In this document: positions 1 through 8,631 of the stretch, piece by piece | Layout: each line of letters begins with the position of its first letter | How positions within the stretch are numbered: position 1 is the first letter of the stretch | IMG/VR virus record: IMGVR_UViG_3300027280_000004 | Coordinates: 1 to 40,551 of that record | DNA: 40,551 nt | Strand: one strand, 5' to 3' | DNA from: a virus | Position numbers and translations under genes: made by a program | The notes under the pieces: generated by a model | Database searches by the model: none | What the model was told of the DNA's origin: nothing | What the model saw: only the letters and a program-made list of their open reading frames with translations

Positions 1-1505
1 AACCCTGAGTAGAATGATAGGGCTACAACAGCATCTGAGTTAGAGGCTTCATCTGCTATTTTCCAAGGGTAGAAAGCCTGTAGTGTAAGGTCTAAGATAA
101 GTATGTTGTTTAACTTAGCCTCTACAGCTTCCTCATTGTCAGGATATGCCCAATATATTTTCTTGTTTATATTGTCATATACACTTGTGACTTTAGACTT
201 AGCTTCTGTAGAAATCTTATCCCAAAAGGATTGTATTGTTGGTATGGTTATATTCTGTTCTGAACCCTGACCTGATACTTCGTCAATGTTTAGTGTATGA
301 ATACCAAAACGTGACCACCAGAAAGGTAAGCCTTCAGCTTGAATAAATGTTTGTGGATTAAGTAAACCTATGTTAGACACACGGTTAACACCGTAAGCTG
401 TGGCTGAGAAGATACCATCAACACCTGTAATCTGCCACACACCGTTCTCCGCAAAGATAAATAATGATGAACGGAAAGGATATAGAAGCTGTATGTTAAC
501 AGCATCTGGTATGTTTAGAACACCACCGTCAGTATCTAACAGGTCTGACAAATACTCAGCTGTTGGATCGTTCTGTTGGTGACAATTACCTAAGTCCTCT
601 GTGTCTTCAACAAGACGAGAGAACAGGATTGTACCTGCATGTTTAGCACTTGTTAGACCTGCATAGAACACTCGACCTGAGAATGATGCAACGGATTTAA
701 AACGAGATGATTCTGTTTCAGTAGCTAGACCACTACGTACTTTACTAAAGAAGTCTAGTATGAAGTGACCATTACCAGTTAAGGTTGTACCAGCAAATAC
801 CTTATCCCATTCAGCTTCGTCGTAGTTACCGTCTTGATCCTTACCTGCATACCAAGGGTGTGTCAGAGGCTTAGTGAAATCAGATGGACCACCACTCTGT
901 CCCCACCCTGTATTCTTAGCATCGTATGTACGAGCTGCAGATGGTGAGTTGTCTTCTGTGCTATAAGTATCTGTGTCACCCTGCCAATCGAAGTCCCTGA
1001 CCTTAAACGATATGGATGATACTGATATACTAGAACCATTGTATGACACAACAATAGTATTGATACCAGCTGAGGATACTACAAGGTTACCATTAATACT
1101 AGCAAACTGACAGTTAGAGTTGTTAGCACCTGATGAACCTGAGAACTCATAAGAAGATAAGTTAACAGTACCACCTTGTATCTGTGCTGAGTACGGTAGT
1201 TCAGCTTTATTATAAAAATATAGAGTGTTGCCTTTTTGCACCACTAAGAACTCAAGAGCTGCATTACCACCAACGTTTACCCAGTTACCTGTGTTAACTC
1301 TTTCGGAGTCACTGATGGTAAAGGATGACAGAACATTGTTACTCTCTAGAGCTACACCTTGTCGCCTACGCCGTGAACCGTCACGTCGAAGATCACAGTT
1401 CAACTCATTAACAGAAGCACCTTCTGGAAACGTTAACTCAGCAGCCTCAGTGATAAGACCTTTGACAAAGTTGTTAACTGTCTTTTGTGTTAAGCTTTGG
1501 GCCAT
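1..1505 (-). CDS. Tail tubular protein B (nozzle), N-terminal part; gene continues across the window ends
   Basis: Minus-strand frame opening with ATG at 1505 (MAQSLTQKTVNNFVKG) that stays open to base 1. Codons are in phase with the frame that enters at 40551 and stops at 40143, so the whole gene is 1505 + 409 = 1914 nt, 637 codons plus stop. It lies after tail tube A and before the GNAT and internal virion genes, as T7 gp12 lies between gp11 and gp13/14. The family forms the hexameric nozzle at the tip of the short tail. It is shorter than T7 gp12 (794 aa). The start overlaps the preceding small gene by 32 nt. Role inferred from position and from the C-terminal pattern described in the 40143-40551 entry. 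Confidence 0.8.
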   Translation of the reverse strand, partial: MAQSLTQKTVNNFVKGLITEAAELTFPEGASVNELNCDLRRDGSRRRRQGVALESNNVLSSFTISDSERVNTGNWVNVGGNAALEFLVVQKGNTLYFYNKAELPYSAQIQGGTVNLSSYEFSGSSGANNSNCQFASINGNLVVSSAGINTIVVSYNGSSISVSSISFKVRDFDWQGDTDTYSTEDNSPSAARTYDAKNTGWGQSGGPSDFTKPLTHPWYAGKDQDGNYDEAEWDKVFAGTTLTGNGHFILDFFSKVRSGLATETESSRFKSVASFSGRVFYAGLTSAKHAGTILFSRLVEDTEDLGNCHQQNDPTAEYLSDLLDTDGGVLNIPDAVNIQLLYPFRSSLFIFAENGVWQITGVDGIFSATAYGVNRVSNIGLLNPQTFIQAEGLPFWWSRFGIHTLNIDEVSGQGSEQNITIPTIQSFWDKISTEAKSKVTSVYDNINKKIYWAYPDNEEAVEAKLNNILILDLTLQAFYPWKIADEASNSDAVVALSFYSG

Positions 1506-1782
1506 TCTCTACCGCCTTGCGTTGTTGTCTCTCTTTGCTGAAGTTCTCTCTCCGAACTGCCTGAGTCTCTCTTTTATTACTCAAGTACTTCGTGACAGCT
1601 TTCTTAGCTTCAGCTATGGATGAGTACCTACCGTTTAACTGGTGAGGTACTGTACCTACTTCTACTTTGACAATGAAGAATATAAATCCACCTAGTTCTT
1701 TTTCGATAATAAGGTTGGTTGCCATCTTATCTGACTTACAGACACACCTTTGGTTAGATGTATCTTCAATGAACTCTAACAT
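1474..1782 (-). CDS. Small protein between tail tube A and nozzle, unknown function
   Basis: 102 aa, rich in Lys, Arg and Glu toward the C-terminus (many KR and RE pairs). The start overlaps the stop of the tail tube A gene, and the 3' end overlaps the nozzle start by 32 nt, so it sits translationally coupled inside the tail operon. An aromatic-hydrophobic core (GGFIFFIVKVEV, about residues 31-42) is followed by a charged, probably helical tail. No recognised domain. It could be a tail assembly factor or a minor virion protein; that is inference from position only. Confidence 0.6.
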   Translation of the reverse strand: MLEFIEDTSNQRCVCKSDKMATNLIIEKELGGFIFFIVKVEVGTVPHQLNGRYSSIAEAKKAVTKYLSNKRETQAVRRENFSKERQQRKAVENGPKLNTKDS

Positions 1783-2513
1783 TAAGTTCTCCCGTAAACT
1801 GGTCTTTTGTTTGCCTTCTTAGTATTGTGCATGTCATTCTGCACATAGGCTTTCAAACGTCTAGCTGACTGCTCAACCTTAGGGTCTGAACCACTCTTGA
1901 ATAAAGAGAAGCAGGTAGACTTAGCCTCAGCTAAAAGGTAAGGTAGCATGTTGTCATCTAGGTCAGGCTCAAAGGAGTCAGTAATAGAGAACGTAGGATA
2001 AACAGAACCATATGCTCTTGTCTTGTCAGCTGCTAGTACAGAATCAATTGTACTGTCATATGAGTTCATTACAATGTGTTCATCATCGAAGGATGTGTAG
2101 TATGTTGGTTGTATGTCATTAAGAACGAACAGGTCTGTGTTACCCTGTTTGTCAGCAATCTTAAGTGAGTTAGGTGAGTGTTCGTCCATCTTAAGGATAA
2201 ACTCTAATGGCTCAATATAGTAGATTGCCTTGTAGCTAGAACCTGCAGCTGATGTATTGTAGTGTATACTCTCGATCTGCTTAACGTTAGCTGGGTATTT
2301 AAAATGGGTGGGTCTTGTACTGTCTGACAAAGAGGTAAGCTTTAGGAGTTGCCTATGCTCAGGTATGTCACGAGCTGATACAATGTTATAGTATGCGTCT
2401 TCAATTACCGAAGCTACTTGTTGAGCTTCTATTGTGTCACTTATTGCGTTAACATCCTCTGAGTCCATATCACTCAGAATGCTTTGAACCATTTCTAGGA
2501 GTGTACGTTTCAT
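1782..2513 (-). CDS. Tail tubular protein A-like (head-tail adaptor, T7 gp11 type)
   Basis: 243 aa, starting MKRTLLEMVQSILSDMDSE. The N-terminal helical part and later segments (IEDAYYNIVSARDIPEHRQL near residues 37-56; DDNMLPYLLAEAKSTCFSLF near 187-206) match the pattern of gp4/gp11-like tail tube A proteins, which form the ring joining portal to nozzle. It lies between the capsid region and the nozzle gene, as in T7-like phages. The start touches the stop of the upstream gene (shared base 2513). T7 gp11 is about 196 aa, so this one is somewhat longer. Assignment rests on position plus overall pattern. Confidence 0.7.
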   Translation of the reverse strand: MKRTLLEMVQSILSDMDSEDVNAISDTIEAQQVASVIEDAYYNIVSARDIPEHRQLLKLTSLSDSTRPTHFKYPANVKQIESIHYNTSAAGSSYKAIYYIEPLEFILKMDEHSPNSLKIADKQGNTDLFVLNDIQPTYYTSFDDEHIVMNSYDSTIDSVLAADKTRAYGSVYPTFSITDSFEPDLDDNMLPYLLAEAKSTCFSLFKSGSDPKVEQSARRLKAYVQNDMHNTKKANKRPVYGRT

Positions 2514-2983
2514 TATGATCTATCCAATACAATTGTAAATCTTAGTTTAGCTTGGTTAGTGGATGCACCGTTACTAGATACTGTAATAAAACTATCTGCT
2601 GTAACTGTGTTATTTGTTGAAGGAGATAAGGTGTCAACATCACCAGCAGCTGAACCTGATGCTGTAATTGTAAGTGTACCCATAGAAGCAGCTGAAGAGT
2701 TCTTTACATCTACTGTGGCATCAGCTGAACTGATTGCACCTTCAAGAACTGTTATTACTTTAGATATTGTACCTGCGTAGGGTACTGGGATATGTACAGT
2801 CTCAACCGATGAGATATCCTCTAGGTATCCGTTAAGAGTTTCACCTACTAAGGTTTCTTTAGCTGTCCAAGCACCTGACCCTGAACCATTAGCTACATAT
2901 ACCCTACCAGCAGCTGCCGTTGCAGTACCTTTAGGTTCGTGAATGTAGGGGTCTGTAAGTGAACTGTGGTTTACGTTAGCCAT
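2513..2983 (-). CDS. Probable virion structural protein (head fibre/decoration-like)
   Basis: 156 aa, Ser/Thr/Ala/Gly-rich and beta-type. The N-terminus contains HEPKGTATAAAGRVYVANGS (residues 14-33), a motif I recognise from structural proteins of many phages, encoded next to the capsid gene and often annotated as head fibre or hypothetical structural protein. It is the first gene after the capsid terminator and the 3034-3062 promoter, with ribosome binding site GGAGAG 8 nt before the ATG. High-copy expression fits a decoration role, but this is inference. Confidence 0.6.
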   Translation of the reverse strand: MANVNHSSLTDPYIHEPKGTATAAAGRVYVANGSGSGAWTAKETLVGETLNGYLEDISSVETVHIPVPYAGTISKVITVLEGAISSADATVDVKNSSAASMGTLTITASGSAAGDVDTLSPSTNNTVTADSFITVSSNGASTNQAKLRFTIVLDRS

Positions 2984-3033
2984 TGTTATCTCTCCGTAGG
3001 GGTATATACTACTGGCCCTGCCAAGGTAAATAT

Positions 3034-3062
3034 ATTATACCGTAGTTTTAAACTTCTGTCAA
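3034..3062 (-). promoter_or_regulatory. Perfect sigma70 promoter after the capsid gene
   Basis: On the minus strand: TTGACA (3062-3057), 17-nt spacer, TATAAT (3039-3034). Both hexamers match consensus and spacing is optimal. Expected start is about 3027, some 44 nt before the ATG at 2983. It follows the capsid terminator directly and would drive the decoration-like protein, tail and internal virion genes. Confidence 0.85.
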
Positions 3063-3065
3063 TAG

Positions 3066-3104
3066 AAAAGTAAGGTAGGGCTAACTAAAGCCCCACCCCT
3101 TATA
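3066..3104 (-). terminator. Intrinsic terminator after the major capsid gene
   Basis: On the minus strand an 8-bp stem, GGTGGGGC (3097-3090) with GCCCTACC (3081-3074) and one G-U pair, has an 8-nt loop and is followed by a U-rich stretch (ACUUUUCUAUU). It lies 12 nt past the capsid stop codon and just before the 3034-3062 promoter, so capsid transcription is at least partly separated from tail transcription. Confidence 0.75.
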
Positions 3105-3109
3105 GATAA

Positions 3110-4084
3110 TTATACGTCAGGGTTAGTTACTACTGTAACGATACCTTCTGGACGGTACTTCTTAACACCGTAACGAGCTGTTGTAACATACTCATGACGT
3201 TGGAAGTCTTTGTTGTACTCATAGTCAACTTCTGGCATTTGTCTCCAAGCACCCACGAATGGGTTAGATGTTGGATCAGCTGAGAAGAATAGGTTAGCAA
3301 CACCATTGTTAGATGAGAAGTCATTAGCTGTTGAGCCATCTTTCTCTACTAATGCTGCGTCAGCTACTGTTGACTTCAAGTAGTTAGATGTGTATACATC
3401 AAACCCATATACGTTAGCTACGAAACGCATACCTGTTGCAACACCTGCACTTACAATACCTTCAAACTTAGGGTTGTTTGATACGTTAGTAATGTTAGTT
3501 AATGTGTTTAACATGTATTCAGCTGATGGATCAACAATAGCAACCATACCACGATCTGCAACGTTTGACTTTTTCAAGGCATAACGAGCAAATGCGAAGT
3601 CAGCTAATTCTAAACGTCCAGCATTACCACCTGAGATACGGTGTGCAACACCATCAAGAGTTTCTGCTGAGTTAGCTGACACACCTACTTCTGGTGCTGA
3701 GAATGTTGTTGACTCGAAGTGTTCCATGATAGCACGTTCTTGCTCAGGAACAAATCTAGCTTCCAATTGTGCACTATAGAATGAATCTTGTGCAGCTTTC
3801 TTTGTCAAGTATGACGCAGACTGTAGGTATTGGTCTACAGTGAAAGCAAATTCAGCTGTGTCCATCGGTGTATATGCAACTTGTGTATCTTCTGTGTAGT
3901 TAGCAGTTACAGTTTTACCGATTGTTGGGATTGTAAATGAATCACCATCTGGGAATCCATCTAGCATACGCACGTATTTTTGTGCTTGCATTTCATCCCG
4001 AAGGATGTCTTTTAGTTCAGAAGAATAAACCTCTGCCCTGATTAAACGCTGTGTATCAGCATTTGAGGAAATCATACCAGCCAT
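3110..4084 (-). CDS. Major capsid protein
   Basis: 324 aa, starting MAGMISSNADTQRLIRAEVY. It follows the scaffold gene and precedes the tail genes, the standard place for the podovirus HK97-fold capsid protein. Visible features fit the family: an N-terminal helical arm (residues 12-36), the FTIPTIGKTV beta segment near residues 50-60, the long helical part with PEQERAIMEHFE near 112-124, and a C-terminal beta-rich YGVKKYRPEGIVTVV. Length is close to T7 gp10A (345 aa). A terminator lies immediately downstream, as usual for an abundantly expressed capsid gene. Confidence 0.85.
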   Translation of the reverse strand: MAGMISSNADTQRLIRAEVYSSELKDILRDEMQAQKYVRMLDGFPDGDSFTIPTIGKTVTANYTEDTQVAYTPMDTAEFAFTVDQYLQSASYLTKKAAQDSFYSAQLEARFVPEQERAIMEHFESTTFSAPEVGVSANSAETLDGVAHRISGGNAGRLELADFAFARYALKKSNVADRGMVAIVDPSAEYMLNTLTNITNVSNNPKFEGIVSAGVATGMRFVANVYGFDVYTSNYLKSTVADAALVEKDGSTANDFSSNNGVANLFFSADPTSNPFVGAWRQMPEVDYEYNKDFQRHEYVTTARYGVKKYRPEGIVTVVTNPDV

Positions 4085-4106
4085 TGTGCTAGTCCTTTCT
4101 TAGAGT

Positions 4107-4874
4107 TTAGTTACCGAAATTATCCCCTAAACGCATTCTATCTTGTAATAGTTGTTGCTGCATTTTAGGTTCATAGTACTGGTTAGGGTTCTCTCGACGT
4201 AGCTTCTGGTAGTATTGCCAATTTCTATCCGTCGAGACTTGCATGTTGACACCCTCAGTGCGTACTGAGCCATTAACCATAGGGTTAAATGTTGGCTTAG
4301 GTTCACCGATCAGAGTGAAGAAGGCGTTAGGAGATTCAGAAGCAATTTCACTTAAACGATCCATTGACATTCCTAACTCTGCAGCTTTCTTCTTAACAAC
4401 CTCTTCAGCATTAGTGCCAAAGCTTTTGTCAAGTTCCTCATCAACACGTTGTAGATTTGTCTTAGTGACAGCATCTGCTTCACGTTGAGTAAGTGTCTGT
4501 TCAACAAGGCTCTTCAGGTCTTCCTCACTGATGTTACGAGTGGTGTTCTCTCCGTCAGTGTTACTGTTGTTATTGTTGGGCACTCCATTATTCACTGCAG
4601 TAGATTCAGTGGCCTTTTTCTGGAGCTGTTCAAGAACTTCTTCCTGATACTCTTTCTTCTTCAAGTCTTCACGCATTTGTGTCAACTGACCTTCTAGAGT
4701 TTGGATATAGCCATCGGCTTCAATTTTACCTTTAGCTAGAACCTCAGGGTCTTTCCAGTTCTCTCCCTTTGCCTCTACGAGCTTTGACAAAAAAGAACCC
4801 TGTGGTGAGGTTTCTTCTTGTGTTTGCTCTGGCTGAGTGGTCTGTGTGGTTTCAGTTCCCTCAGTAAATACCAT
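4107..4874 (-). CDS. Capsid assembly scaffolding protein
   Basis: 255 aa, strongly acidic and Gln/Glu/Thr-rich at the N-terminus (TEGTETTQTTQPEQTQEETS). Long predicted helix follows (LEGQLTQMREDLKKKEYQEE near residues 58-77; LQRVDEELDKSF near 140-151), and the C-terminal region is basic (LLQDRMRLGD). This composition, with the position between portal and capsid, is typical of T7 gp9-like scaffolds that guide procapsid assembly and then leave. The N-terminus is weakly conserved in the family, so the call rests on context and composition. Confidence 0.75.
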   Translation of the reverse strand: MVFTEGTETTQTTQPEQTQEETSPQGSFLSKLVEAKGENWKDPEVLAKGKIEADGYIQTLEGQLTQMREDLKKKEYQEEVLEQLQKKATESTAVNNGVPNNNNSNTDGENTTRNISEEDLKSLVEQTLTQREADAVTKTNLQRVDEELDKSFGTNAEEVVKKKAAELGMSMDRLSEIASESPNAFFTLIGEPKPTFNPMVNGSVRTEGVNMQVSTDRNWQYYQKLRRENPNQYYEPKMQQQLLQDRMRLGDNFGN

Positions 4875-4878
4875 AATA

Positions 4879-5121
4879 TTATTCCTTGTTTAAGTTGATA
4901 AGATCAAGCACAGTGGTTAGTGCTCGGTTGTATCCTATCCTGTCAGCTTGCTTATAAGCCCACGAGGGGCTGTCATAGTCTGCTGTAGGTAGGGTATCCT
5001 TTCGCATAGGCTCAAGAATCTCTTGTAGGCGTTCTAGGCTCTCACGGTTAGACATGATGCTCTGACGAACTGCCAATTTCTCTTCTTTAGTTTTACATTT
5101 GTTAAACCAAGCTGACTTCAT
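4879..5121 (-). CDS. Small protein between portal and scaffold, unknown function
   Basis: 80 aa, charged, probably all helical (MKSAWFNKCKTKEEKLAVRQ at the start). A segment near residues 48-63 with YDSPSWAYKQADRIGYNR looks conserved, as in small proteins found beside podovirus portal genes. Its ATG overlaps the last base region of the portal gene (5121/5122) and its stop is 4 nt from the scaffold start, so it is co-translated with head genes. No function can be assigned. Confidence 0.65.
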   Translation of the reverse strand: MKSAWFNKCKTKEEKLAVRQSIMSNRESLERLQEILEPMRKDTLPTADYDSPSWAYKQADRIGYNRALTTVLDLINLNKE

Positions 5122-6867
5122 TTATAAGCCCTTCTCGATTGCAATCTCTTGTTCTTCTTCGAATTGAACCTGAGCTTCTGTAGCAATCTTCTGTGTTTCC
5201 ATTTGTTCTATGACAGTTATATTCTCAGAGAACAGGGCTGGTTCACCTAGCTCATCAGCTAAGATACGAGCAAACTCTTTACCTGACATATGTGCAGCAA
5301 TGGTTGGGTCTTGTAGTTTAAGTTGGTACAGCTGTGTGATTGACTGTACACGTTGAGCACGTTCAGCAAAGTGACGAGCACCCATAGGGATGATCTTACC
5401 GTTAGCTGCTATGTCCTCTTTTGTTATCTGCTCAAAGAAGAATATGCCAGTGTCTTCGTTAAGTACTCTGATCGTATCAGCATAGTCCATGTTACGTCTG
5501 GCAGCTTCTAGCATTGTATTTAAGATTGGCTCTAAGAACACACGTTCAAAGTGAGCTGTCTTGTGCTGGAAGATACGACCTGCAGCTGTCATTAAGGACT
5601 GTACCTCAAAGGCTGTCTTCTCACCTGCACTACGTATACCCATAGCTTCACGAGGTGCACCAGCTAACATCTCCATCTTGTTCTCTAAACCTTGAATCTG
5701 GAAGTCAGCATTAAGTGCTGTTGAGTCAGGCACTAGGTAACCAACATCACCCTCATCACCTAAGTAGATACGAGCAGCTGGTTCAAAGTCGAAGTCCTCA
5801 ACGTCACCACGTATCTTAAGGATAGGGTATGCGATCTGGTCAAAGACATCAGCCTTTAAGTTCTCTAAGTGGTCAATACGGTACTGCATACCTACCAAGT
5901 TATCAAGAGGACCCATTGCATATAGGTTGTCAGGTCGTTCTCTCCAACCAGCATGGAAGACAGGTGACTTACCTAACCAGCTAGGGTTCTGTTCATTGGT
6001 GAGGATGTATGAACGGTCAACAACTGTAATGATACGGTTCTTGTGGAATGTATCAGTATCTTGGTCATATATGTCACCGTAAAATGTTAAGACTTCAACA
6101 TACTCAGACTCATAATATTCCTGTAGGGATGAGAACCCATCTGCAATAAATGCTTGTGACTTAGCTACGTCAACATCGTTACCACTCGCAGCTGAACGGT
6201 TGACCAACATCTTATCGAAGATTTCTTCCATGTACTTGTTGTCAACTGTTTCAGCAATCTTACGTTTGATCTCACCTGTTGTCATAATAGATCGGACAAT
6301 CTTAGGGGAGTTATCGAAGTCAGGTGCTAATGGATTAAAACAAATATCGAAAGGTGATATACGTACTAGCTTAGGGCCTATGTAGTTGACAACCCTTTCA
6401 CCATCCTCATACGTTGTATAGTCTTTGACAAAATCAATAGTAGCAAAGCAATTACCATACTGGATGTAATCGTTGAGTATCTTGCTTGTTGTATTCTCGA
6501 AGTTGGACTGACGAACCTTGTTATCCATATAGGCTTGGATGACATCTCGTTTAGCTTTAGTGTTAGACTCTTGGTCTTCAGCTTCGAATCTGAACCAACG
6601 TTTCTGTGGAAACAAAGCTGAGAAGTAGTTAGCATGTAAGTTGTCAGCTATCTGTGTCAGCTTAGGTGTTGTCGTACTGTTAGTCCAAGGTAACTTAGAG
6701 TTAGATGTTGTACGAGTATCTGTAGCATAGATATAGTTACGTAACTCTTTCCATTCCTCTAGCTTAGGTTTTCTAGAATTATTCCATGATGTCCAACGGT
6801 CTGCAATGTCAACTGCTACACTGTGGGGATTAATAATATTTTCGATGTCAACTGTTGTGCCAGCCAT
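5122..6867 (-). CDS. Portal (head-tail connector) protein
   Basis: 581 aa, starting MAGTTVDIENIINPHSV. It lies immediately downstream of the large terminase with the start codon touching the terminase stop. Characteristic segments of podovirus portals are visible: RDVIQAYMDNKVRQSNFE (near residues 105-122), a stretch around NLVGMQYRIDHLENLKADVF (near 325-344), and GAPREAMGIRSAGEKTAFEV near 403-422, which matches the conserved GxR(T/S)AGEKTAFEV motif of T7-like and SIO1-like portals. The C-terminal part is helical and acidic. The protein forms the dodecameric DNA entry ring and docks terminase. Confidence 0.9.
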   Translation of the reverse strand: MAGTTVDIENIINPHSVAVDIADRWTSWNNSRKPKLEEWKELRNYIYATDTRTTSNSKLPWTNSTTTPKLTQIADNLHANYFSALFPQKRWFRFEAEDQESNTKAKRDVIQAYMDNKVRQSNFENTTSKILNDYIQYGNCFATIDFVKDYTTYEDGERVVNYIGPKLVRISPFDICFNPLAPDFDNSPKIVRSIMTTGEIKRKIAETVDNKYMEEIFDKMLVNRSAASGNDVDVAKSQAFIADGFSSLQEYYESEYVEVLTFYGDIYDQDTDTFHKNRIITVVDRSYILTNEQNPSWLGKSPVFHAGWRERPDNLYAMGPLDNLVGMQYRIDHLENLKADVFDQIAYPILKIRGDVEDFDFEPAARIYLGDEGDVGYLVPDSTALNADFQIQGLENKMEMLAGAPREAMGIRSAGEKTAFEVQSLMTAAGRIFQHKTAHFERVFLEPILNTMLEAARRNMDYADTIRVLNEDTGIFFFEQITKEDIAANGKIIPMGARHFAERAQRVQSITQLYQLKLQDPTIAAHMSGKEFARILADELGEPALFSENITVIEQMETQKIATEAQVQFEEEQEIAIEKGL

Positions 6868-8402
6868 TAGAAGGAAACTCCACCAAATCTTGAATTAAAT
6901 TGTACAACGTTATCTCGTGTACGTCTTACACTACGTGAGGGCTTTATAGCCATGTCTACCACAGAGGCCAATGCGTCGATTACGTCATCGTGTGGTGGGT
7001 TGCGAGAGGATAACTCTTCCTCTAGTATTTGAGTATTACCACCTCTGTAGTGCCACATACTAAGGTTGTCGTACCTAGGTTCTAAAGCTGAAGCTATACG
7101 TTCTTGTTTATTACCTTGGTTCTTGTTAGGTCTGTACTCTTCTATACTTATAGATAGACCGTGTTGTTTGACTAATTCTTTTAGCTGCTTAACGATTGCA
7201 ACCTGAGCTACTGTTGTCTCAGCTCTCATCTTACGGAATGACCACTTGGTTGACAAATCAAATATGTGTTGGAAGTAATCAGATATACGGTCTGTCTTAA
7301 ACCTGTCAATATCTAACACATACACATTATTCTCAGCATCTATTCCTATGACAACGATAGCTGTATAGTCAGCTTTCTTAGATAAACTAAATGCGAAGTC
7401 AACTGCTGCATATACGTTAAGTTTATTGTCTCTGTAGAACCAGTACCCATTGTCTTGTCTTAGGTGTTTACGGTCATAATACTGAAACTTATCACGACCT
7501 ACAGGTACATTATCAGGATCACTTGGGTCATTGTAGTACTGTGCTCTAAACTGTCCTTTGTCTAAGTACTGTCCTCTTTTCTTAGCTAGGACTCGTATGT
7601 CGAACCCGAACCACTTACCGTCTTTCCTTTGAGTACGAGGCCATAACATCTGCCCTGTACCATCACCACTATCTTCAACTGGCCTCTCAAAGATTTCATA
7701 AATGTTGTCATCACCTGTCTTATTACCGTCATCATCATACAAGTCTTCTGTCATCTGTAGAAGATCGTTATATAAGTCAGCTGGGTGGTAACGAGTACCT
7801 ACGACCCACTCCTTTGCGTCAGCACCCTCAATGGATGACAAAAGAGAGTATTGGCTCTTAACTTTATTTCTGCCTTCACCTGTGTACGCATTCTCGTATA
7901 CGACTATATCATCGAGTACAGCAATGTCGCAGTGCATCCCTGTAAGAGAAGTAGTAAGGCCGCCAGTAAAAACAGATGGGTCACGAACATTTTCTTTCTT
8001 ACGATCAGGATGGTCTAGCATAATCTCTGAGTTTGTCCATCGGGTACGTTTGCCTTCGTCAGCATTGACATGATCTGGCCAGTACCTTGTGTATATCTCA
8101 GAAGTTAAGATACCCTTTATGAATCCTAATTGTTTCTCAGCTAGGTTAGCTGTTGCTGATATATACAGGATTCTAAGAGTTGGTTCTTTTGTTAATTCCC
8201 ATGCTACACGATAAGCTATAAGTCTTGACTTACCGTGATCACGAGGGAACAGTAATAACTGATGTGACTTATGATCTGGTCTTGTCCACCAATCACAAAC
8301 ATCTTCGTGACATTGCCCTAGTACTTGTTCAGGTGCTATCAGTTTGATGAATGTTGCTAAGTCAGTCTCAGCTGCTTGTCTTATTTGGTCTATTGTTGCC
8401 AT
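6867..8402 (-). CDS. terL: Terminase large subunit (packaging ATPase-nuclease)
   Basis: 511 aa. ATPase domain: Walker A-type FPRDHGKSR at residues 52-60, Walker B CDIAVLDD at 158-165, coupling segment near VVGTRYHP (200-207). The RNase H-like nuclease domain has its three acidic sites: D335 in YAAVDFAFS, E395 in RAET, and D472/D473 in PPHDDVIDAL. The family translocates DNA into the procapsid and cuts the concatemer. It is separated by about 7 kb of fibre genes from the probable small subunit. A consensus-like promoter overlaps its start codon (8401-8430), so transcripts from that promoter would lack the start codon. Confidence 0.95.
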   Translation of the reverse strand: MATIDQIRQAAETDLATFIKLIAPEQVLGQCHEDVCDWWTRPDHKSHQLLLFPRDHGKSRLIAYRVAWELTKEPTLRILYISATANLAEKQLGFIKGILTSEIYTRYWPDHVNADEGKRTRWTNSEIMLDHPDRKKENVRDPSVFTGGLTTSLTGMHCDIAVLDDIVVYENAYTGEGRNKVKSQYSLLSSIEGADAKEWVVGTRYHPADLYNDLLQMTEDLYDDDGNKTGDDNIYEIFERPVEDSGDGTGQMLWPRTQRKDGKWFGFDIRVLAKKRGQYLDKGQFRAQYYNDPSDPDNVPVGRDKFQYYDRKHLRQDNGYWFYRDNKLNVYAAVDFAFSLSKKADYTAIVVIGIDAENNVYVLDIDRFKTDRISDYFQHIFDLSTKWSFRKMRAETTVAQVAIVKQLKELVKQHGLSISIEEYRPNKNQGNKQERIASALEPRYDNLSMWHYRGGNTQILEEELSSRNPPHDDVIDALASVVDMAIKPSRSVRRTRDNVVQFNSRFGGVSF

Positions 8403-8430
8403 TATACCCCAAGTTGATTACGGTTGTCAA
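8401..8430 (-). promoter_or_regulatory. Sigma70-type promoter overlapping the terL start codon
   Basis: Minus strand TTGACA (8430-8425), 18-nt spacer, TATAAT (8406-8401). The last two bases of the -10 box are the A and T of the terL ATG. Expected transcription start is near 8394, inside terL, so it would give an mRNA serving portal, scaffold and capsid rather than terL. Both hexamers are perfect; spacing is one base above optimum. Confidence 0.65.
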
Positions 8431-8443
8431 CCTCAAAGTTTCT

Positions 8444-8629
8444 TTACTCAGCATCCGCAATAGTTAAAGTACCAGCTTCGACTTGCTTGAGTATCTCTGC
8501 GTAGTGACGATTGGCTGAGTCTAGTGGGACAAACATCTCTTGTCCGTCTATTGTTGCGTGGATGCCTGAGTTGCTGTTACCCATGTTAGCAATATATTGT
8601 GCCGTTGTAATGTTCATATGATTTTCCAT
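8444..8629 (-). CDS. Small conserved phage protein next to terL, unknown function
   Basis: 61 aa (MENHMNITTAQYIANMGNSN at the start; possible alternative start at Met5). The C-terminal pattern, VPLDSANRHYAEILKQVEAG then LTIADAE, resembles a short protein that marine podoviruses and myoviruses often encode beside fibre or terminase genes. No function is known to me. It lies 2 nt after the fibre gene stop and about 40 nt before terL. Confidence 0.65.
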   Translation of the reverse strand: MENHMNITTAQYIANMGNSNSGIHATIDGQEMFVPLDSANRHYAEILKQVEAGTLTIADAE

Positions 8630-8631
8630 GA

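Noticed and set aside
1225-1623. 132-codon plus-strand frame opposite the tail nozzle gene
   Set aside because: Antisense shadow of the long nozzle frame, which has family-typical sequence and context; no signal on the plus strand.
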